Positions 21,533 to 29,280 of a stretch of 29,886 nt of DNA are shown here, piece by piece. Under the pieces are notes generated by a model that was not told where the DNA came from, made no database searches, and worked only from the letters and a program-made list of their open reading frames with translations. The position numbers and the translations under genes were made by a program. The DNA is from Lingula anatina (lineage: Eukaryota > Brachiopoda > Lingulata > Lingulida > Lingulidae): contig NW_019775460.1 of the NCBI RefSeq assembly GCF_001039355.2, forward strand, positions 356,616 to 386,501. The letters run 5' to 3'. Positions within the stretch are counted from its first letter, which is position 1; each line of letters begins with the position of its first letter.

Positions 21533-21723
21533 CTGTAAATATTAACAAAAAAATAAACTATTTACAATTTGAATAAACAAGTTAAATTTGGATTTTTAAG
21601 GGGAAAAACATTGTTGACGTCAAGAAAAAATGTCGACATGATGCCTTATTTGCAAATTGCACCGTTTTTTGGTTAATATCGTTAACGTTTAAAAAACAAA
21701 TTAGGACTTAAGAATGAAGTTAC

Positions 21724-21816
21724 CTGCCAAGATCTCCTTACATTGTTTAAGACGGAAGACGCGTTCACTGCTGGAGCAAATCTCTCACCACCCGTTTTCT
21801 GGCAAATGCATTCCAT
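21724..21816 (-). CDS. 93-nt symmetric exon, copy 2
   Basis: Same 93 nt as copy 1 with no base change in the exon. The acceptor here reads TATTTTCAG, slightly better than copy 1. The exon is unchanged while the intronic flanks differ at several places, which is consistent with constraint, although the duplication is recent and the sample small. Confidence 0.42.
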
Positions 21817-21984
21817 CTGAAAATATTAACAGAAAATAAACTATTTACAATTTGAATAAACAAGTTGAATTTGGATTTTTAAGGGGAAAAATATTGTTGA
21901 CGTCAAGAAAAAATGTCGGCATGATGCCTTATTTGCAAATTGCACCGTTTTTTGGTTAATATCGTTAACGCCAAATAACCAATG

Positions 21985-22119
21985 TTATCTTCCATCATCC
22001 TTACAGTACTTACAACAGATCGATGGCAATTTCAGTTCCAGATTTCCGACCATTTCGTGAAAATTGTGGCAATGAGACACAAGGCTTTCTTTTCCATCTT
22101 CTACTGACCTTGGTCCTTT
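21985..22119 (-). CDS. Candidate Cys-rich exon with CCxYC ending
   Basis: On the minus strand an AG (GTGTTCAG) precedes 22119. A frame of 44 codons follows, ending at TAA (21985-21987): KGPRSVEDGKESLVSHCHNF, HEMVGNLELKLPSICCKYCK, DDGR. The closing CCKYC cluster resembles C-terminal ends of small secreted Cys-rich proteins. A strong internal donor (T|GTAAGT, within the CCK codons) offers a second use: spliced there the exon ends in phase 1 and would join the exons starting at 20971 or 21237. The segment could therefore be a last exon or an internal exon. Confidence 0.38.
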   Translation of the reverse strand, partial: KGPRSVEDGKESLVSHCHNFHEMVGNLELKLPSICCKYCKDDGR

Positions 22120-22692
22120 CTGAACACCTCTCACCAAAATACTCACCTAGATTACATAATAATATATTCTAGACCACCTTCTGTACAGGTGCCTCGATTT
22201 CAACTTTAGCCTATGTTATATGACAGAGCAACTAGTCCCGCCCCACGAGAAAAGAAAATTACCCCACCCCACCCCTTACGCACAATCACAAATGAAGATA
22301 TTCAGTAATGAAATAAACGTCATGAGTTATATTCATTTACCGTAATAGAACTGAGTAGAAAAGACAGAAATAAAGGAAATTATAAGTTGAGGAAGGCATG
22401 AATTAATGTACTGCATCCTCTGTTATCGTCCAAAATAAACGAGAACTGGTAATGGAATAATTTTAAATGAACACTTTTCCTTCCATAGTCTCAAGTCCAC
22501 ATTGGTTAATCAGTCTAATTAATGAACATGAAAAAAACTCGAATTCTTGCGCAACAAATTTACAGGTTCATTAATGTTCGGGTAAGGCGGAGTCTTCGAT
22601 GATGCAGTACTAGAGTAAGTTGGTATTCTTCGTCCTTGTGCTGTGTTGCTCTCTTAACTGGTGAGACTTAATCCTTGTAGCGTTCCTCATTG
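22120..22692. other. No gene recognised
   Basis: No exon supported. Possible upstream intron of the Cys-rich minus-strand gene. Confidence 0.45.
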
Positions 22693-22732
22693 GGGTATTC
22701 TGGATCCACCGATTGGTGGATCCAAAGTACCC
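22693..22732. repeat. 40-bp near-perfect palindrome (18-bp stem)
   Basis: TGGATCCACC (22701-22710) and GGTGGATCCA (22715-22724) pair perfectly around the loop GATT. The pairing extends through a slightly mismatched TTC/AAG step to GGGTA/TACCC, giving an 18-bp stem. Confidence 0.85.
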
Positions 22733-23075
22733 AGCCCCCTTCCCCGCTGCCCAACGCGATCTTCAGTAATGCTCCTTGCAGACTGGTGGGAAATGTTACA
22801 ATCATTACTAATCTTTATAAAAGCAATCTATGGCTCCGGATCACTAGTTTCTATTATGACAATTTTCTTGAAATTCTTTGAATGATCGCGGTAGTCTGTG
22901 GACAATATATGCTTTCCTTTATATTGAAGAGTTTTCCAGAAAGTACAGGTACATGTAGGTCAGTTTTCATGTAAAAATTGTGAGAAGTCCAAGAAGGTTT
23001 AAATGGTGGCATCCGTCTCAAAGTCTACTTGGTCGCTCGAAGGTGCATATTCTAACGAACACGAATTGAACATAC
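22733..23075. other. No gene recognised
   Basis: Between the palindrome and the 3' end of the minus-strand membrane-protein gene. No coding signal. Confidence 0.45.
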
Positions 23076-23098
23076 ATGTCTTTTGTCCAAAAACATCC

Positions 23099-23104
23099 TT
23101 TATT
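23099..23104 (-). terminator. AATAAA poly(A) signal, last exon A
   Basis: Canonical hexamer on the minus strand close to the end of the sequence shared by both block copies, as expected at the 3' end of a terminal exon. Confidence 0.5.
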
Positions 23105-24347
23105 ATAGTGAAATGATGAAGAACATACATAATATTGACATGCATGGACTCAAAACCAAAAAATACTCTTTTAAGTGTTTAAAAATCAAAACTTATATAT
23201 CTTCATACCTACAACAATGCACTAACACTAAAAGAATTATCAAAATCTCAAGTACGGTATTACAGTATCGACAGGCCTTTATTCAAACAAATATTTTAAA
23301 AAATACATCAATTGAACAATTTTAAATATCAGATTTGCTCCATTCTGAGATTCTGAACACAGTGAAGGATTGAATCTGACAAACTGCACTGATATAATTT
23401 TATTTCCATTTTGACTATTTATTTCACAATGCACCGTAATTGATTTACCATCATTTTTCTAAGTTATCAACTAACAAAATTAAGATGCAGAAAACGTCAA
23501 AAGAACACATTTAAGTATGTTATAAGTTCAATAATGAGACTTTAAACATGTCTAAGAACTGAATCTGAGGAAAAATCACTTATATACAAAAGAAAAAAAC
23601 AACAGCATTACTTCATCAAAGCTAAACCTATTAAGAAAATTTTCAAATTTAACCTGTACATATGAATCAGCCCGGTGTCTGTACATAAAAATCATATTTT
23701 AGTTAATGTTGCAATGGTGTGGGACAAATTTTCTTCCAGCCTTCTTACAGCTTTAATATTTATTAAATATTAATATAATTCCCATCTGGAGACATCTATA
23801 TAAATGTCACATGACATATAGTTTAAAGCCAGAAGGAAAAAGCATCAACATATCTTGTATACTGTAAAATATAAATTTATCTTCTACCCTTTGTCTGAAC
23901 CAAGACAAAAGTTCTTGGAATGTTGAGTACACCAAGGAAACCAACACAGATGTATTTCTGGGATAATGTATTAAAACAAAACGCAAAGTGCTGTTTTGGA
24001 TTTTCATCTGAAATCTTCATATCAACTCCACTGTTACATTGACTGAGTTGTGTCACAAGAACAAATATTTTGTATGGGTTTGATATATCACTTCATAATA
24101 AAGTTTCATCATAACTAACAACATCTAGTCTGCTTTGTGCGAGATATATTTCCTCCCAGCTTTGCCTCATCTGTGGAATAATCATCAAAAGAAATGTATG
24201 GTAAAAAGCCTGTTCTCCTAAATCAGTATTTGTGACTAAAACATCAGTGTCGTAATCGTTTTCCGTTACTGAAGGACAGAGTTCTTTATGGACAGTGATC
24301 TCTGATGACTGGTTGTCTGCTACCCCCATTGAAGTGAGTGGCGCTGG

Positions 24348-24476
24348 TCATGTCCTTTTTAGGAGTTTAGCAGGTTCTAATACTGTTATACTGTCATATG
24401 TTGAGTTGTACAAATTGGTCAGTTTATTGCAGTCTTCAACATTCTCTGTTTTGTTGTACTCTGGTTCCATTGCATC
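24348..24476 (-). CDS. Cytoplasmic-tail last exon, copy A
   Basis: Alternative last exon of the minus-strand membrane protein. Acceptor TTTTTCCTCACAG precedes 24476. It starts in phase 0 and encodes DAMEPEYNKTENVEDCNKLT and then NLYNSTYDSITVLEPAKLLK before TGA at 24348-24350. Several tyrosines sit in signalling-type contexts (YDSI fits YxxI/L), suggesting a phosphorylatable cytoplasmic tail. After the TGA the same frame stays open to 24093 for 84 more codons and still looks coding (SSEITVHKELCPSVTEND, then YDTDVLVTN). Copy B has the TGA at the same place. The exon could be joined by the 19 nt microexon at 24753-24771 or by the one at 26285-26303. Confidence 0.6.
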   Translation of the reverse strand, partial: DAMEPEYNKTENVEDCNKLTNLYNSTYDSITVLEPAKLLKRT

Positions 24477-24576
24477 CTGTGAGGAAAAAGATGAGCACTT
24501 TAAACCAATGAATAAAAAGAAAATGTCCAGTAAATGAAGCATAGATAGATATAAAATGTTTTCACAGATGATTGGT

Positions 24577-24599
24577 AAAAAAAAAAAAAAAAAAAAAAA
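24577..24599. repeat. Poly(A) run
   Basis: A run of 23 A, with a shorter run at the homologous place in copy B (about 26119-26131). Confidence 0.9.
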
Positions 24600-24752
24600 G
24601 ATGAATCTTTACACATTCTTTTCAACTTTATATGAAAATATGGAATACTTCAAAGTTCCAAATCTTCTGTCTTATGTCTCAATTGAGTATCCAAATTCAA
24701 CCCTCAAATCTTTTACTAATTACATTTCTATACAATATATGACTATGTTTAC

Positions 24753-24771
24753 CCCATTCTGTGCCACAGAG
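24753..24771 (-). CDS. 19-nt microexon, copy A
   Basis: Identical to 26285-26303, including acceptor TTTTGACAG and donor GGG|GTAAAC. It lies 98 bp before the N junction inside the fully identical part of the duplicated block, so it may be an assembly duplicate of the other copy. Confidence 0.4.
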
Positions 24772-24869
24772 CTGTCAAAATAGTGTCATATACAAAGTCT
24801 GGTGTGCTGATGGCCACAACATTTTCTCCACCGTTCCTGCAGGTGCCCCAGTCTGAACTCACCCCCACN

Positions 24870-25359
24870 AGAAATTCTGATGTAGTTTGATTATTTGGTA
24901 AATGGAAAGACGTTTAGCAAGTGACAGTTTGGGGTCATTTAAAGGTACTGCAGGCAAATTTGAAAAAAATATAAAGATTTATTAAAAAGGAAAAGCGGGA
25001 TTTTCACACTAGGAAATAAAAAATGATGAAATGAGTATAATATTTAAAAGTTTTGGATATCATTCGAGGTAAACTGATTGGAGCAGACACAGCAGAAATT
25101 TAAATGAAAAGCATGTGCAGTTGTCTGTTATCATCAAAAATACTATTTCATTATACAATCTTTCAGCAAAGCATTTCATAAAAGAAAGCACAATCCATTA
25201 ATTTGGTAATCAAAATTTATATACTTGTATATTTTAAATTGGAAAATCTACCGTACTTGTTAATATCATTCCATTTTTCACAAATTTTCTTTTAGTTTTC
25301 TTTCTTAAAGTGAAAAGAAAAAGATCAGAGAAAAAGAGCAACAATTTGACACACATTTT
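24870..25359. other. No gene recognised
   Basis: AT-rich sequence between the N junction and copy B. No coding signal seen. Confidence 0.5.
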
Positions 25360-25375
25360 TTTCCTGAAAAACATC

Positions 25376-25381
25376 TTTAAT
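25376..25381 (-). terminator. ATTAAA poly(A) signal, last exon B
   Basis: The commonest variant hexamer, in the position homologous to the AATAAA of copy A. Confidence 0.4.
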
Positions 25382-25888
25382 TAAAGTCAAATAATGAAGA
25401 ACATCCATAATATTGGCACGCATGTACTCAAAACCAAAAATACTTTTTCATTAGTATCTTTAAATCAAAAGATGTATTTCTAGGATAATGTATTAAAACA
25501 AACTGCAAAGTGCTATTTTAGATTTTCATCTGGAATCTTCATATCAACTCCACTGTTACACTGACTGAGCTGTGTCACAAAAACAAATATTTTGTATGGG
25601 TTTGATATATCACTTCATATTAAAATTCAACATAACTACCAACATCTATTCTGCTTTGTGCAAGATACATGTATATTCCCTCCCAAGCTTTGCCTCATCT
25701 GTGGAATGATCATCAAGAATTTTATGCTCAAAAAATCTTTGGTCTCATAAATCTGTATACGTCACTAAAACATCAGTGTCGTAAACATTTTCCGTTACTG
25801 AAGGACAGAGTTCTTTATGTGGTAAGTATATGGACTGTGATCTCTGATGACTGGTTGTCTGCTACGTCATTGAAGTAAGTGGGGCTGG

Positions 25889-26017
25889 TCATGTCCTTTT
25901 TAGGAGTTTAGCAGGTTCTAATCCTGTTATACTGTCATATGTTGAGTTGTACAAATTGGTCAGTTTATTGCAGTCTTCAACATTCTCTGTTATGTTGTAC
26001 TCTGGTTTTATTGCATC
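25889..26017 (-). CDS. Cytoplasmic-tail last exon, copy B
   Basis: Acceptor ending TTTTTCATAG precedes 26017. The phase-0 frame encodes DAIKPEYNITENVEDCNKLT and NLYNSTYDSITGLEPAKLLK, then RT and TGA at 25889-25891. It differs from copy A at four residues and keeps the tyrosine motifs. Beyond the stop the frame soon hits TAG, although pieces of the copy A extension are recognisable (TENVYDTDVLVTYTDL). The neighbouring 3' UTR carries a 12-bp insertion and other changes relative to copy A. As the copy nearest the transmembrane exon, it would be the proximal alternative last exon. Confidence 0.65.
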   Translation of the reverse strand, partial: DAIKPEYNITENVEDCNKLTNLYNSTYDSITGLEPAKLLKRT

Positions 26018-26284
26018 CTATGAAAAAAAAAGACGAGCACTTTAGACCAATGAATAAAAAGAAAATTTCCAGTAAATGAAGCACAGATAGATATAAAATG
26101 TTTTCACAGATGATTTGTAAAAAAAAAAAAAGATGAATCTTTACACATTCTTTTCAACTTTATATGAAAATATGGAATACTTCAAAGTTCCAAATCTTCT
26201 GTCTTATGTCTCAATTGAGTATCCAAATTCAACCCTCAAATCTTTTACTAATTACATTTCTATACAATATATGACTATGTTTAC

Positions 26285-26303
26285 CCCATTCTGTGCCACA
26301 GAG
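26285..26303 (-). CDS. 19-nt microexon linking transmembrane and tail exons
   Basis: The transmembrane exon ends with two bases (AG) of a codon, and the tail exon starts in phase 0. A segment of 19 nt between acceptor TTTTGACAG and donor GGG|GTAAAC restores the frame exactly: with the AG it reads S-S-V-A-Q-N-G, then continues into DAIKPEY. Without it, the tail exon would be read out of frame and stop early. This is inferred from splice consensus and phase only. Confidence 0.5.
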
Positions 26304-26654
26304 CTGTCAAAATAGTGTCATATACAAAGTCTGGTGTGCTGATGGCCACAACATTTTCTCCACCGTTCCTGCAGGTGCCCCAGTCTGAACTCACCCCCAC
26401 CACTGGAATGCAGGGCCTTGCTTATACTGAAATCATAGCAACAGCTATTTTAATATGCAGGGGAGTTGTTTGATATCATTACCAAAAGATTAGGATTTGG
26501 ACATGTAATAAATATTAAATGAATCTTTAAAAAATTGCTGCAATGATTATACCTTATGTGCCTTTAAGAAAAAACTTTGATACTGAATACTGTTTTCTAA
26601 GATTCATCTGATATCATCTAAGATGGCTAAACAATTTTTTCTTTAAATTCTTTG

Positions 26655-26656
<2 letters not shown>

Positions 26657-26691
<35 letters not shown>
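26657..26691. repeat. (GA)n microsatellite beside a splice donor
   Basis: About 17 GA units. On the minus strand this is a (CT)n tract that begins about seven bases into the intron after the transmembrane exon donor. Confidence 0.95.
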
Positions 26692-26694
<3 letters not shown>

Positions 26695-26697
26695 TAC

Positions 26698-26785
26698 CTT
26701 CTTCTTTGCAGAAATAAGAGCACAACAATAATGACCTCTAATAGGATGACCCCAAGTATAATGGGGAACACAATGGCAGCTGTTT
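26698..26785 (-). CDS. Transmembrane exon of a single-pass membrane protein
   Basis: On the minus strand, acceptor GTTATTTCAG precedes 26785 and donor AAG|GTAAGA follows 26698. The 88 nt encode a clear membrane helix, TAAIVFPIILGVILLEVIIV then VLLFLQRR, with a basic stop-transfer end. One carried base (C) from the preceding Cys-rich exon plus AA makes Gln, so the phases agree. A small Cys-rich ectodomain followed by one helix and a tyrosine-bearing tail fits the Shisa / cysteine-and-tyrosine-rich protein (CYYR1) type of type I membrane proteins. The molecular role of the molluscan members is not known to me. Confidence 0.78.
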
Positions 26786-27060
26786 CTGAAATAACACATT
26801 TACTGGGAATGTTTTAAATCAGGAAGGGAAATAATTCACCAAAGAAGTTACAGGGACTTATTTATATTGATAAAAATACCATACAGCAATTTAACAAGAA
26901 CAAACAAGACTGACATAAGATGAATTGACTTAGATGCAAAATGTTAAAAGAAACTTACTATGAAATATGATACACAACAAAATGAATTTTAAATACAGTC
27001 TTTTTAATTTGACTTCAAAAAGGATGTTAAAAAAGATTATGTGGTCTACTATCAACTTAC

Positions 27061-27141
27061 GTGAACTTGCATCAGCTCCAGTGAATTCTGAAGGCTCCAT
27101 TAAACAGCAGTATTTTACACAGCAGTATTCCCCATAATAGT
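27061..27141 (-). CDS. Cys-rich YCC-type ectodomain exon (Shisa/CYYR1-like)
   Basis: On the minus strand, acceptor CAAATTTCAG precedes 27141 and a near-perfect donor C|GTAAGT follows 27061. The 81 nt symmetric exon (phase 1 to 1) encodes YYGEYCCVKYCCLMEPSEFT then GADASS. Paired YCC motifs directly before a membrane helix are the hallmark of Shisa and CYYR1-like proteins, whose short extracellular part is disulfide-rich. No upstream exon with a signal peptide could be identified to the right, so the N-terminus is missing, either beyond the N at 27488, displaced by the element at 27.6-28.9 kb, or outside the window. Confidence 0.72.
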
Positions 27142-27567
27142 CTGAAATTTGATCAAATTTTTTTCAAATACAGAGTGACAAAAATTATTGATTTAAAAAA
27201 AAATAAAAACAAGAACATCACTTAACCATTTCAGATGTAGGCAAACCATGGTGCATTTTTCTTTAATACCAATTCATAAACTTGGTTAGATTCCACAAGA
27301 TAAACAGCCAGTATACAACAGCAAACCCTGTTTGGCTCATAACTTCATCAAAAAAAAGTGAAAAAGTTGACCACAAGTCTTAGGACTGCAATCCGGTACT
27401 GTCATTTTTCTTTTTTTTTATGGAGTTATGAGCTCTTAATTACAGATTTCATTCAACAAAGCCATCATTTTGCTTTGTCAATGATTANATTTTTTTTATC
27501 TCCGACAAAGAAACAAGCAAATTTGTTTGGGGGTGGCCGGCTCATGTCTTAGTTAAACTAACTCTTA
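27142..27567. other. Intron-like sequence, no exon found
   Basis: Expected to hold the intron upstream of the Cys-rich exon. No signal-peptide exon is seen. Contains an N at 27488. Confidence 0.45.
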
Positions 27568-27615
27568 TCAAAATAACACGTCCCAGGACTGGGCCCCTGG
27601 GGACGTGTGTTTTGA
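27568..27615. repeat. 48-bp imperfect palindrome
   Basis: ACACGTCCCAGG (27576-27587) pairs with CCTGGGGACGTGT (27596-27608) with one bulged G around an 8 nt loop. The pairing extends outward through TCAAAA (from 27568) and TTTTGA (to 27615). It stands at the left edge of the GC-richer unit and could be its terminus. Confidence 0.75.
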
Positions 27616-27920
27616 CAGCGCCCCTGGCTAAAAGCTTAGAGATTGCTTTTAGGACGTTAGAGTTGATGTATGAATGTCCCTTTGATGCGTTATCACGTAT
27701 TTGTGAAGCGATGAGAGCTGTGATAGAACGTGTCCGTCTTATAATTCTAATTCGAATTATGTAAGTTAACTATAAAATGCCGTATTTAATATTATCGGCT
27801 TGTTGTTTTACTTCTATAAGATGTGAGAGAGGTGTCTCGCCTCTGTATGTGTTTGACCTGAAGGGCCGATTGTACGAAATACGCACCGTGCAGCGGGGGA
27901 AACAGAAAAAGGGGGAGGTT

Positions 27921-27979
27921 GGACTGGTTGCAGAAAGCGCTTTTCGGTCAACAAGTGACCTTCATCAGCTGCAGAGTCC
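27921..27979 (-). ncRNA. Candidate type I hammerhead ribozyme
   Basis: Self-cleaving RNA motif read on the minus strand. Outer stem I: GGACT (27979-27975) with AGTCC (27925-27921). An internal loop C / ACC follows, then inner stem I TGCAG with CTGCA. Catalytic box CTGATGA is at 27968-27962. Stem II is GGTCA with TGACC around loop CTTGT, and box GAA is at 27945-27943. Stem III is the self-complementary AAGC/GCTT, followed by a T (27934) as cleavage nucleotide. All invariant core bases are present. Departures from the textbook form are one extra A between the first box and stem II, a loopless stem III (typical of dimeric type I forms), and a UUU cleavage triplet. An internal loop in stem I opposite loop II is where natural type I ribozymes form their tertiary contact. 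Such motifs are known in Penelope-like elements and retrozymes. Confidence 0.68.
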
Positions 27980-28227
27980 TAAAAAAAGGGGGGGGGGTTG
28001 AGGGAGGGGTGGTCAGTACTGTGTATAACGCTATGAGTTCATTTCCCCATGTGTTTTGGGGGGTAATTTGCCCTTGGGTGGTGGAGAGATTAAGGAAAGA
28101 TACTTTTTCTCCTGGGAGTAGAAGTTGATGATTTGTCGCTTTTGGTGTGTGACAAGAGGGTGTTCTTTATTAGTTGTTTTATTTATCATTTGAACATAAA
28201 GGTATAGCTTTTCCTGAGTATATGTGT

Positions 28228-28243
28228 AGCCCTGAAAAGGGCT
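28228..28243 (-). terminator. Histone-type 3' stem-loop
   Basis: On the minus strand this is AGCCCT-TTTC-AGGGCT, a 6-bp stem with the UUUC loop of replication-dependent histone mRNAs. Only the outermost pair differs from the usual form (A-U instead of G-C). It is preceded by an A/C-rich flank (AAAACAAC) and followed by ACACA, then by a purine-rich GGAAAAG about 14 nt further on, at the distance of a U7-binding downstream element. It starts 24 nt after the stop codon of the minus-strand frame ending at 28268, the spacing usual in histone genes. Confidence 0.6.
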
Positions 28244-28267
28244 GTTGTTTTGCCGTGAATCGTTTTC

Positions 28268-28918
28268 TCACAGGCGCTTTAAGGTTGCGGCTGTCTTTCG
28301 TTTCGCTTTAGTGGAGACGATGCTTCTTTTCTTCTTCGTTTTCATCTTCAGAAGAAGGGCTCGCACTTGTTCGATTATCGCGGAGTCCGGGGTGGGTGAT
28401 GGTTGGTTGATTTCCCGCATTTCGTATGTTCCATGGACTTTGTAGAAGGCTTCTACTTGGGACTATCGGGCCGAGGCCTCTGCCAGTTTGACCTTCGCAT
28501 TCTCCACGAAGTTAGAGATGTGGTTTTCTATGGTATCTTTAATCTGGGCTGAGGCCTTTTCTTGTATGTCGATCAGCTGGGTCAGTAAGACTTCATAGTC
28601 CGGACAGCCTTTGACATCCACTCTGGCCCGGATGTTATGAGCACCCCTGGCTAGTTGTTTAGTGATGTGTTCAGCCCACTCTTGGCAGCCGGTAGCGTAT
28701 TGTGTCGCCTTCTTCACCTCTTCATGGTGGGGGTTGTGTGAGGTGTGCGCCTCGGTCAGAGGTGCGGGGCGTTTTGGAATTCTGCTTCTAGGTGGTCCTG
28801 TTGTGTGCCACTTTTTAGACTCCATCTGTCGTTGTCTCGGCCATTGGTTGCGTTCCCTTCTCTGTCTCAGAGTATCGCGGTGCATTTTCGACTCGGCTGA
28901 TAACACGGAACAATCCAC
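28268..28918 (-). CDS. Unrecognised 216-codon frame interrupted by one amber codon
   Basis: From ATG at 28918 the frame runs 151 codons to TAG (28465-28463), then continues in the same frame for 64 codons to TGA (28270-28268). Both parts look coding. The N-terminus is Arg/Gln-rich (RDTLRQRRERNQWPRQRQ), then a Pro-rich linker (TTGPPRSRIPKRPAPL). A long helical, coiled-coil-like stretch follows (EVLLTQLIDIQEKASAQIKD, then TIENHISNFVENAKVKLAEA). After the amber comes FYKVHGTYEMREINQPSPTP and a strongly basic end (KMKTKKKRSIVSTKAKRKTA). Nucleic-acid binding is plausible from charge. It is not a core histone or an H1, despite the histone-type stem-loop after it. It could be a gag-like or ORF1-like protein of a mobile element with stop-codon readthrough, or a pseudogene with one nonsense change. 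GC content is clearly above its surroundings. Confidence 0.5.
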
Positions 28919-29280
28919 TCAACAAGCGACATCATCTGGTTGCCTTGTCAGTAACTGTAGTAATATGATCCATATTATTTTTGCTCTCCCATATTTTAAA
29001 ACATTTTATTTACATTATGTTATTTACGTATATTTTCAAATATGTATTTTAATAAGTGAAAACTTGTGACGCACACTACACGATAAGTGTTGAAAGCGGT
29101 TTATTTGAATGGTAGCAGTAGAAAGAGGGGGCGGGGGAAGGAGGAATTTCAAAGGACAGGTCTTTCTTAGTTCATGAGTAGTTTTTACTTAAAGATTACG
29201 AAGTCTTTCATTTCATACAATAAATTATATCTTTAAAATAAAAGTCCTGAATTGAGAAAGTTTGTTTCGGGTGGAGAATT
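28919..29280. other. Upstream flank of the minus-strand unit
   Basis: AT-rich again from about 28960. No exon seen. A promoter for the minus-strand frame would be expected here, but I cannot point to one. Confidence 0.4.

Larger units (their letters stand above)
21411..21971. repeat. 284-bp tandem duplication carrying an exon
   Basis: 21411-21694 and 21695-about 21971 are direct repeats with only a few substitutions. No N separates them. Each contains the same 93 nt minus-strand exon-like segment with intact flanking AG and GT. Confidence 0.92.
23076..24868. repeat. Duplicated 3'-gene block, copy A
   Basis: Matches 25360-26400. The segment 24600-24868 is identical by eye to 26132-26400, while the terminal exon and 3' UTR parts match at a clearly lower level. 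About 765 bp (roughly 23180-23945) are present only here. The block ends at a single N (24869). Confidence 0.85.
25360..26400. repeat. Duplicated 3'-gene block, copy B
   Basis: Counterpart of 23076-24868, lying next to the transmembrane exon of the same gene and continuing into unique intron sequence on its right. Confidence 0.85.

Noticed and set aside
26614-26799. Minus-strand frame with a run of Ser-Leu repeats after a membrane helix
   Set aside because: The Ser-Leu run is translation of the intronic (CT)n tract past a strong GTAAGA donor; only the exon part is kept.
28268-28918. A histone gene, suggested by the downstream stem-loop
   Set aside because: The translated protein has no histone fold motif or known histone tail; only the 3' RNA signal is histone-like.
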